Below are positions 56,401 to 64,000 of a stretch of 64,000 nt of DNA, one piece after another. Under the pieces are notes generated by a model. The model was not told where the DNA came from. It made no database searches and was given only the letters and a program-made list of their open reading frames with translations. How positions within the stretch are numbered: the stretch's first letter is position 1; every line of letters starts with the position of its first letter. The DNA is taken from positions 95,282,061 through 95,346,060 of the forward strand of contig NC_080540.1 in the NCBI RefSeq assembly GCF_028640845.1. The letters are read 5' to 3'. Origin of the DNA: Ahaetulla prasina. Lineage: Eukaryota; Chordata; Lepidosauria; Squamata; Colubridae. The translations under genes were made by a program, and so were the position numbers.

Positions 56401-57895
56401 GTAATAGCCTGGTTTGAAGGAACAATAACAACAAAAATCAAGAAAGTTGATTAAGTATTAATTGTGTTATGCTTTTTATGGTGATATTACTATTAAGTTA
56501 AATTTATGTTGATAATTATTGATACAACTCAAGATTTTTTTAAAATGTATATTGTTATTGTATGTTATGCTGGAAGCTGCTGAGAGTCATATAACAATCT
56601 AGAAACATTGAAAATAAATACATAAACCCTTTCCTCAGTAATTTAGCCTATTCTGCAATGCCTAATTGGGACGGGTTATGCTAATACAAATTTCTTTTTT
56701 CTTGTTGGCTAAAGCAACATGCATGCCACTTCCAGGATAATGCTGTACCTATTACCACTACAGAGTGTCTTCTGAGATTGGTCATGAGCAAAGGAAGGAT
56801 GGAGCTATTTATGCAGGTTGCTAAATTTATGCTGCCAAAATATCCATGTATATAAATAAGCTCTGATTCCGAAGATGCATGACATTAGAATGATCTGCAA
56901 TTGATTTAAATAAGTGCAAAGACAATCTAGATTGTGTTTTATTCCCAATCTTTTCAGGGCCCATTATACTTTTTTATTTAACTAAATGTCAAAGACTCCT
57001 ACTTCGAGCAAGGCAAACAATTTCAATGCTCTAAAATCAGCAGTGCAACAACTTGTGCTTACTCAGTCCAATATTTTTAAGCTCTCTTCCTTAGGATCTG
57101 CTTTCTTGCAATGATATCTGAGTACGTGTTAACGATAATAACATATCATGATGAACTGCATGGACATTTATCCCAGGTTTGGTACATAGCATGGAAATTT
57201 ATTTGGCATGACTTGCACTATGGGAGTACAATTATGATACAGACCTCTGCAAAATATATGGCCTGGATTAAAGGCCTGTAAATACTTTTAAAAGGAAAAT
57301 CCATTCTGATCCAATTCCAGCAACTGCTTAGAAGTTAGTGTGTAATCTTACTGGCCAGTCTTTGAGGCTCAGCAACTTTTGCAACACCTAGAACATGAAC
57401 AAAAGAAATTAAAAGAAGTCAACAAAGAAAACAACCTTATTAAATCTATTTTACACCAATACCATTCACTATGTCTCTTGTAACTCTCTATCCTTGCAAA
57501 CTGTATATCAGTTCATTTATTGCTATCAATTCATTTATCCATACATCAATTCATTTATTGATTTTTGTTCTTTAAATTTCTTACTTTTCTCTTTTTATGG
57601 ACCCGATCAACTCCATCCACCCATGATTTTCTGGGACTTCCCCATGGTCTCAAGACATTCACCCTTCTTTTATGTGTTGGTTTTACAATTTGATCCTCAT
57701 TCATTTGCTATGATCAAACCACCTCAATGTATTTTTTTCCATATTGGTCACATTTGTATTCAATTTGCATTCATTTTGCACCCGTTCATTTTTGATCATA
57801 TCTCCTTTTGTTTTATAACACATGGTTTTTAAATTAATACATTCCTACCTCATGCAGTTTCCATGTTTCCCTTTACATACTCAGTTCTCAGAATC
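56401..57895. other. Unassigned interval
   Basis: No gene or repeat recognised. A TTCATTTAT-rich stretch, partly tandem, lies near 57510-57560. Confidence 0.5.
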
Positions 57896-58060
57896 AATCA
57901 GAATAGAGCTGGATGGGACCTTAGAGGTCTTCTAGACCAATTCCCTGCTCAAGCAGGAGACCCAATATCATTTCAGGCAAGTGGCTGTCCACTCTCTTCT
58001 TAAAGTCCTCCAGTGATGAAGCAACCACTATCAACTCTCCAAATGACTCTAGCTGAAGCC
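57896..58060 (-). mobile_element. CR1-like LINE 3' end, left piece
   Basis: 'cagaatagagctggatggga', 'agaggtcttctagaccaatt' and 'caggcaagtggctgtccact' are the CR1 terminal block. The LINE seems to resume at 58494, with roughly 240 bp of its sequence missing. Confidence 0.82.
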
Positions 58061-58120
58061 ATATTTTTCTCTGCTTCATTTCTTAGTTGCCATGCTTATG
58101 AGGGGAGGGGGACTTATGGA

Positions 58121-58429
58121 ATGTAGAATGTTTTCTTCCAAAGTGCCAAACATAACAGTGATAAGGCTCGTGAGAACCAAGGCCAGCTCAATATGCCCTA
58201 GCAACGGCAGGAGGGAGTGCTAAAAGGTTCATCACTTGCTTGATTGGATAACATGACACAAGGGGGATGGCCAGTATCTGTTCTTTAATTATACCAAAGC
58301 GCGGGAATTATTCAGAGTTGGTTTCACATTTGATTGTGCTGACATGATGTACCCAATAAACAAGATCTTTTGGAAAGCCACGGCCTTGGAGTCTTGAACT
58401 GATTGGGAGCATTACTGGGAACCATGACA
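58121..58429 (+). mobile_element. Possible solo LTR between CR1 pieces
   Basis: Sequence foreign to CR1, with an AATAAA at about 58355 followed by about 70 bp ending in 'accatgaca'. A TG...CA frame from 58124 or thereabouts is possible, but I see no target duplication, and both edges are guesses. Other explanations are unique DNA or another repeat. Confidence 0.3.
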
Positions 58430-58493
58430 TTAAACCATTTAAATTCGTCAAATCTCCGGGACTCCTGAGCCTCAACCCTCCACCAGGCCACTC

Positions 58494-58570
58494 CTTATGT
58501 TTAATCATCTTAGTTGCTCTTCTCTGTGCTTTTCCAAAGTCTCAACATCTTTTCAGTGCATATAATAAAG
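58494..58570 (-). mobile_element. CR1-like LINE, right piece
   Basis: 'aatcatcttagttgctcttc' then 'tctgtgcttttccaaagtct' and 'caacatcttttcagtgcata' are the CR1 RVQRRA-block DNA in reverse. Confidence 0.75.
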
Positions 58571-61500
58571 TGAGCAGAAACCCACTCTTACACATTTTCT
58601 TATTTTGACCCACCATCATTCTTCACAGCAAATCACAGCTGTAAACTTATTTCAAATCTTTTTCAAAGCAAGCATTGATATTATAAGGAGAATTCAGGTG
58701 ATATTTCGCTATGATATAAGATATATAGGAGAATGAAAATGAATTAGATAATTTCAAGCTTCCCCTTTAATTATCAAAAACTAATCTATTTTTGCAGCCC
58801 CTATACTGATTGATATCAATGATCGCAAACGATTGCAATGGTCTGATTTAAAAAGAAGTCCTTCAATCTGACCAAGCAGGGATAAACTGTTAGTGGTTAA
58901 ATGTGAAAGAAGAATTCATCATTACTTGTCGCATTTGGTTCTAAAACATAAATCTTTGCCAAATGTTCTGGATATTTGCAGAAAATTATAGATTGCAGGG
59001 GGTATAAAAACTAAGCAATTCCAAGCCCCAAAGCAGGAACAAAAGGCACATCTTGTATGTTTTGAAGCAGACACTTTCACAAAGAAGGAATACTTTTCCA
59101 AGTTGAACTGCATACTCCAATTAGGGACAGAGGTCAATCCTGATACCGTTCCTAGCAATTGCCTTTTGCTGCAGCTAGTTTTGAGTACGTTGTTCCTTGC
59201 TTGATATATTGAAAGAGTGAATAAAAACAAAGAATTGTTATTCACTGCTTCCAGTGAAGCATGACTATGGTTGCATTTTATGTTGGGGGGAAAAGTGCAT
59301 GTGTTTTTCACAGCTGTAACAATTGTCTTTTTAAAGATGAGAGCAATAATAGCAGCCAAGTGTTTTCTAAGTGAAAAAATAAAGATTGATAGGAGCAGGA
59401 GAAAAGATGGAGTTACACAATAATGATGGCTTTGACTTAGAAATACACACCTTTCTTTGGCATATGTATCATACCACATTTCCCAGGCGTAAGATTGACG
59501 TCAGATCGGATTGTAATTGAGAGGGCAATTTACACTTCTCTGGTCCTTAAAATTCTTCACAAATCCCCCAGATAAGCTTGAGATGTTTTTGAAATCAAAG
59601 AGGGCCATCCACAATTTACACACATTGAAACATTCCATACGATAATAAATCTGACTTGCTTGAGCCAAATATATGGGTAAACAAATTATTCTCTATTCAT
59701 ATAGTATAAATGTTTAGATTCTGACATTGCCCTCCTCCCCGCTCCCTAGAATTGGCTTCTACAAACATGGAAACAAAGAAACCAGTGAAATATTTTTGTT
59801 TTTATATTGTGTTTATGCTATATGTGTATTTAAAGTTTTGTTGTTGTTTTTAATCATTCTTTCCAGAATGAAACACAACAATGAAACACAACAAAAATAT
59901 CTCGGGGAGTAGGGGAGCTGCTCAAACTAGAATACCAGTCTTAATTATGATAAATGCAAAATTACATCTGGGATCTCTATATAGCTTTCCGTTTGAGGCA
60001 TATTCACTTCACAGCCTAATTCTGATGGTATGGACCATCGCATGAGTTTTGTTTCCTTGTTTGCCTTCAGTCCCAGATATTGGTGTTAGAATTTGAAGTT
60101 CAAATGGATGTCAACATCTGGGTTTGGCAAATTTCCAAAGGTTAATGGGTTATGCCAGGAGCCAGTTCATAGGAAAGGCAATGCAAATACAAATCCGAAA
60201 CATTTGCTAGAGAAACACAAACATATAAGCAAGTTCCCATGCACATGCCATGACACTGGCTCTCATTCAAAACTCTCTGTGTGGTCTCATCCACATACAT
60301 GGAACTCTTGAATGAGATGAACTGGTCTGCCTTGGCTTCAATGAATTGCATGGACTCTTTGAGTATTTGAGTACATTTTTATATTTTATGGCTCGGAAGC
60401 TCTGTTGGTGACCATGAGGTAGTTTTTAGATATTATTAAATAATTAATAAAACTATTAGGTAGTTTTTAGACATTATTAAATACAGGTTGAGGAAATAAA
60501 GGTTGAGATGCCAGTGGACTGGATCAAAAACCTGATATCAGACAGCTAATGTAATGATAGATAGAAGAAACTGCTCTCCAATGGGTCAGGCTATTTTATC
60601 ACCACGCCCACTTTCATCAACATTGTCCAGCAACAACTCTTTAAATTTTTAGGTGAGAATTCTTCCAGCTCCATTTAAGGAAGGTAGAATAAAAGCTAGG
60701 GCCTTCCAAAGACAAATTGTTAGCAATACCCTTGAACCACCGTTCTTCCATACATTTGCATTTTTCTAGAATGATAGATCATTTTAGGGACTTTTTAAAC
60801 CGAGAAATCAGGAATAAGGATTATGAACATACTTTCCTACACAAGTTGTAACTTCTAATGATGTATTAGTAATATATCTATCCTAGCTTCCATCCAGTGT
60901 AAGAAAAATTTTAAGAGTCGTGGATTGCAGTAGGAGTTTTCAGTAGACATACATACATAGTGTCATTTGCAGTAAAACGTTGATTTAACAGAGAAACCCT
61001 AGATTTAAATGGAGAAATTCAAACAAGGGGGGGAAAATCATTCTTTGTTAGCTATAGTAGGTGTTAGGCATTAAATGAAGGGTTTACTGTACTTATGAAA
61101 TTTCATTTTATCAGATTGGCACATCACAATCTGGTATTTTTATGAGTAAAGGCAGCATTTTTCTCCTTGAAAGAAGGCTGGGATGCAAAAGGAATGAGTC
61201 ATCATTGTGATCTGGAATATCACATTCATCCTCTATTTCTCACAGCAGTAACATATCTGCATCTCTCAGATTCTTAAGTAAGACACATTTATTATCTTAA
61301 GTGGTATCTACGAAACCAATTTCACTGACCTTTCTTCTTCAGTTATTTTGAGTTGTCATTCAGAAGACTTCAGAGGTATGCTATAACCAACGTAAGTTAG
61401 TTGCCCTGAATCTGTCCTTTTTTCCCTTTTTTTCTAGGTTTGATTCTCTTTCAAGAAAGAATTCAGATGTAATTTAGTCTTCCCAACTATATTTGCAGAA

Positions 61501-62811
61501 AGTTATCAACCATGTAAAATTATACTATCTCTTGCTGGCTATTAGATAAAACATTATTTAATCACAGAAGCCTAAAGCTGCCCATGGAAATAAAACATAA
61601 TATTGGTGGTATTATTCCTATTACTGGGAGCACCTTAAGAAGACAATGGACAATCATTTGGATTTTGTATTGATCCAGAAAACCCTACAGATTACAAAAA
61701 TAATTTTGTGGCGGCATACACATGCTTCATACAACTTTCATCTAATAAGTATTTTCCCCTTTAAAGTCTATGAGTCTCTGATAAAATTCTCCAATAAATT
61801 AGATATTTATGCTCCATGCATTAAAACAGGTCTGCTTCTTATTACCTTTACATAGGGGATTTATGAGGTTTATGTTGATCTCAACCCTGGCTTGTGTGTA
61901 TGTGCTACGTTATCATCCCAAGGAGCTGTAGTTCTGCACAAACCCCAACTTACAAGCAAGTTAGTTTCTACTTGGCACTGTTTCATAAAAACTTCTGGCT
62001 TTGCAGATTGAAAAAAAAATACATTTCCACCATCACTTGCATTTTCCTGGCTCAGGTGCAGGAAAGTGTCGGTCGTAAATTACAAGAACTACTCAGAAGG
62101 TACATTGCACCATAGAAGGTTATGATATCTCAGGAGGCTAGGAAGGAATCCTTCCAACATTTGGGTCTATGTGAACACATGTAGCTTATTAGAGGGTATA
62201 TTGCTGTTTTTGACTGTGTATTTATTTAATTCATAGTCTCATGTTACTTCTGCAATAATGGTTATAATGCTGATCATTTGTAAGTCTATATTACATGTGT
62301 TTGTATGTATTGTATTATGACTGCCACCATATGAGATGCTAGAATTCACTTTATGAAGAAAAGCAGGTTTAGAATAAAAATGCAAAATAAACTTTATGGC
62401 CTTCAGAGAAGAATTCTAAAGGGAAAGGAGATGGACATATTTATTGTCAAAAAGGGCAGCTGTCGAACTCCACTGAACCTGAGAGCTGTGTTCCGCTGCA
62501 GGTGTCCATTTCAAACTATGACGATGACAAAATGACAAAACGTGTCTTAACTTCACGCTGAAAGCCCTGCCCTTTGTAATTGTGCTATGACAGCACACAC
62601 CACCAGTATGTACAGAGAAAAGAATGTATCACAATTGTTGCAATGCACGTTTTATCCTTCCTCCCTTTTCCTCTCAAGTCATGGTCAATGAGCTTAGTTA
62701 TCAGATTTCAGCAGCCTTCCATAATCAGCTACTCCAAGATTTCTAAAAAAAAATATTAATCAGACAAGTTTAATATTTGTTCTTTCCAAACATTTATAAA
62801 TTTGTAAAGTG
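58571..62811. other. Repeat-poor unassigned interval
   Basis: No gene recognised. The longest frame, 185 codons on the minus strand at 58922-59479, is Ser/Cys/Phe-rich with no domain and I treat it as chance. Small tandem duplications lie at 59867-59891 and 60417-60482. Confidence 0.45.
60417..60482. repeat. Duplicated 25-bp unit
   Basis: 'aggtagtttttagatatta' and 'aggtagtttttagacatta' units of 25 bp, separated by 16 bp, with one mismatch. Confidence 0.9.
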
Positions 62812-63048
62812 AATCTGGCTTCCCCATTGATTTTGCTTCTCAGAAGATTGCAAAAGCTGATCACATGACCTCAGGTCAGTGTAACCATCATAAATATGAG
62901 TCCGTTGTCCATCATTCTGAATTTTGAGCACATAACTATGGAGATGCTGGGGTCATAAGTGTGAAAAATGGTCATAAGTCACCCTTTTCAGTGCCAATAT
63001 AACTTTGAATGGTCTCTAAACGAACTGTTGTAAATCAAGGATTACCTG
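62812..63048. mobile_element. TA-element family, right part
   Basis: 'gtgaatctggcttccccatt', 'agctgatcacatgacctcag', 'gtgtgaaaaatggtcataag' and the closing 'gtaaatcaaggattacctg' match the right half of 29174-29666. The left end is missing. Confidence 0.8.
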
Positions 63049-63224
63049 TGTATTCTTCAAAATTCTTTAATAATAGATATAGAAAATATAATCCCTTCTT
63101 TCTTTTAGTAAATGATTTGATATTAAAGGTACTAAGCTACCTTTTGACTCCAGAGATATTTTTAAAAATCCAAATAGTTCACTTATGTTCTTGATACACC
63201 ATCTCCCAAAAATACATTTTTGCC

Positions 63225-64000
63225 TGATTGTGGCAATAATCATGAAAACTTTATTACAGTCACAGACCAGCAATAGAGAAGAATTATCACTGTTTACAAT
63301 AGTGTTAAAAGATATTGCTAATAACAATAGTAAATAATAATGTCCATAATAATAAAATACATGGTATCAAACAGTATGGCTCTTGCCCTTGGTTACATGA
63401 TGGGAGAGCGTGTATGTGTGTAAAGATTCTCCAAAAATTATTAGAGATATCTATGAAAAATTGGTGCAAGTAAACATCTTTAATTCTGTAATCGAATTTT
63501 CCTTGTGGTCATTGCAGCTGCACAGAATTTTGCTACTGCACATGTGGTAGCCAGGTTTGAGTCCCGGAGGAGATAATGTACATATGAATTATCTGCCCTC
63601 CCTGGTAATAAGGGGAGAATATGCATTGACCTAAAAACTCTGTATAACTCACAGTGCAATAAAACACGTGTGATATCTTCAACTTTTCCTTTCCCACCTA
63701 TACATACTCGTTCCGCTGTTGGGGTCTTGTTATACCTGCCCTGCAGGAGTACTTAGGGGAGGATGTTAAATCTGGCTCTGAAGAATGCTATTCTGTTTCA
63801 GGAAGATCAGGTCCTTTAAATATTTTGATATGGTTCCTGATTGCAGCAATAGTTTCAACAGCATTTAGGGAGCATTTAAGAACATAATTTAAACGATTTC
63901 CAAAGTCATTATGGAAATGCTTTTCTTCAAGACCTGCTTCCAAGAATGACCCTCCTTGGAATGACATCTATTTTTGCAGGTGGGGAATAATAGCACTGCC
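63225..64000 (-). pseudogene. LINE 3' part with C-terminal knuckle domain
   Basis: On the minus strand a reading frame without ATG runs from about 63745 to the stop at 63480. It has GRYNKTPTAERV, CIGGKGKVEDI, RVLLHCELYRVFRSM, HILPLLPGRADNSYVHYLL and TCAVAKFCAAAMTTR. This matches my recollection of the C-terminal CCHC-type knuckle and end of a non-LTR retrotransposon common in squamates; I cannot fix the clade. Two expected zinc ligands are lost (the second Cys and the His, both in the CIGG...TRVLLHC stretch). A 3' UTR with AATAAAG near 63253 ends at about 63225. Upstream sequence toward the window edge is frame-broken ('ctaagtactcctgca'). Confidence 0.6.

Noticed and set aside
58922..59479. 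185-codon open frame on the minus strand
   Set aside because: It has no recognisable domain, an unstructured Ser/Cys/Phe-rich composition and no visible splice context. It is long for AT-rich DNA, but I cannot support a gene.
1..64000. CRISPR array, bacterial operon or phage-type system
   Set aside because: The tandem repeats are microsatellites or MITE arms with no regular spacers. There is no dense coding or ribosome-binding pattern, and the repeats are squamate families.

Overview
The window looks like non-coding nuclear DNA of a squamate reptile, most likely an advanced snake. The case rests on the repeats: CR1-like LINE pieces, BovB/RTE and L2-clade LINEs, a Sauria-type SINE and other tRNA-derived SINEs, a DIRS retrotransposon, short hAT and Tc1/mariner-type DNA elements, and a CR1-linked tail ending in ATTCT pentamers that is known from snake genomes. 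I found no host protein-coding exon, no cellular tRNA or rRNA gene, no CRISPR array and no bacterial-style operon. All family names come from recognition by eye, not from a library search.

Layout. 1-2.4 kb is AT-rich with one DNA-element fragment. 2.4-8.8 kb holds a duplicated unknown block, a Tc1-like transposon invaded by a hAT foldback and a possible solo LTR, a CR1 piece and several hAT elements. 8.8-14.2 kb is mostly unassigned, with old CR1, SINE and snake-tail pieces. 14.2-18.3 kb has three hAT elements (two side by side sharing one target sequence), a Sauria-type SINE, a CR1 3' end and a BovB 3' end. 20.4-23.4 kb is a 5'-truncated DIRS element inside a BovB 3' end. 25.0-28.6 kb is BovB followed by an old L2-type LINE split by a 1.15 kb hAT element and a small hAT element. 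28.7-30.7 kb has CR1, a TA-flanked element, and an L2 3' end with a long TAA tail. 32.8-34.0 kb has a LINE reverse-transcriptase remnant with an open frame, whose 3' end forms an inverted pair with a second piece. 36.4-45.1 kb is again dense: CR1 pieces cut by hAT elements, a BovB/RTE fragment cut by a SINE, and a hAT element with an internal 41-bp triplication. From about 45.1 kb on, repeats become sparse. The right edge (63.2-64 kb) is the 3' part of another LINE.

The best-supported signal is the layering of mobile elements. At least twelve hAT-type insertions still show 8-bp target duplications, exact or with one mismatch, and many nested cases give a relative insertion order. No coding copy here looks functional. 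The DIRS copy keeps recognisable RNase H and tyrosine-recombinase motifs, but its reverse-transcriptase aspartates are lost and an Arg I position of the recombinase appears to be a stop. I did not find a new gene system. The candidates for something undescribed are the unclassified duplicated block at 2.4/5.5 kb and the repeat-poor interval at 46.9-55.5 kb.
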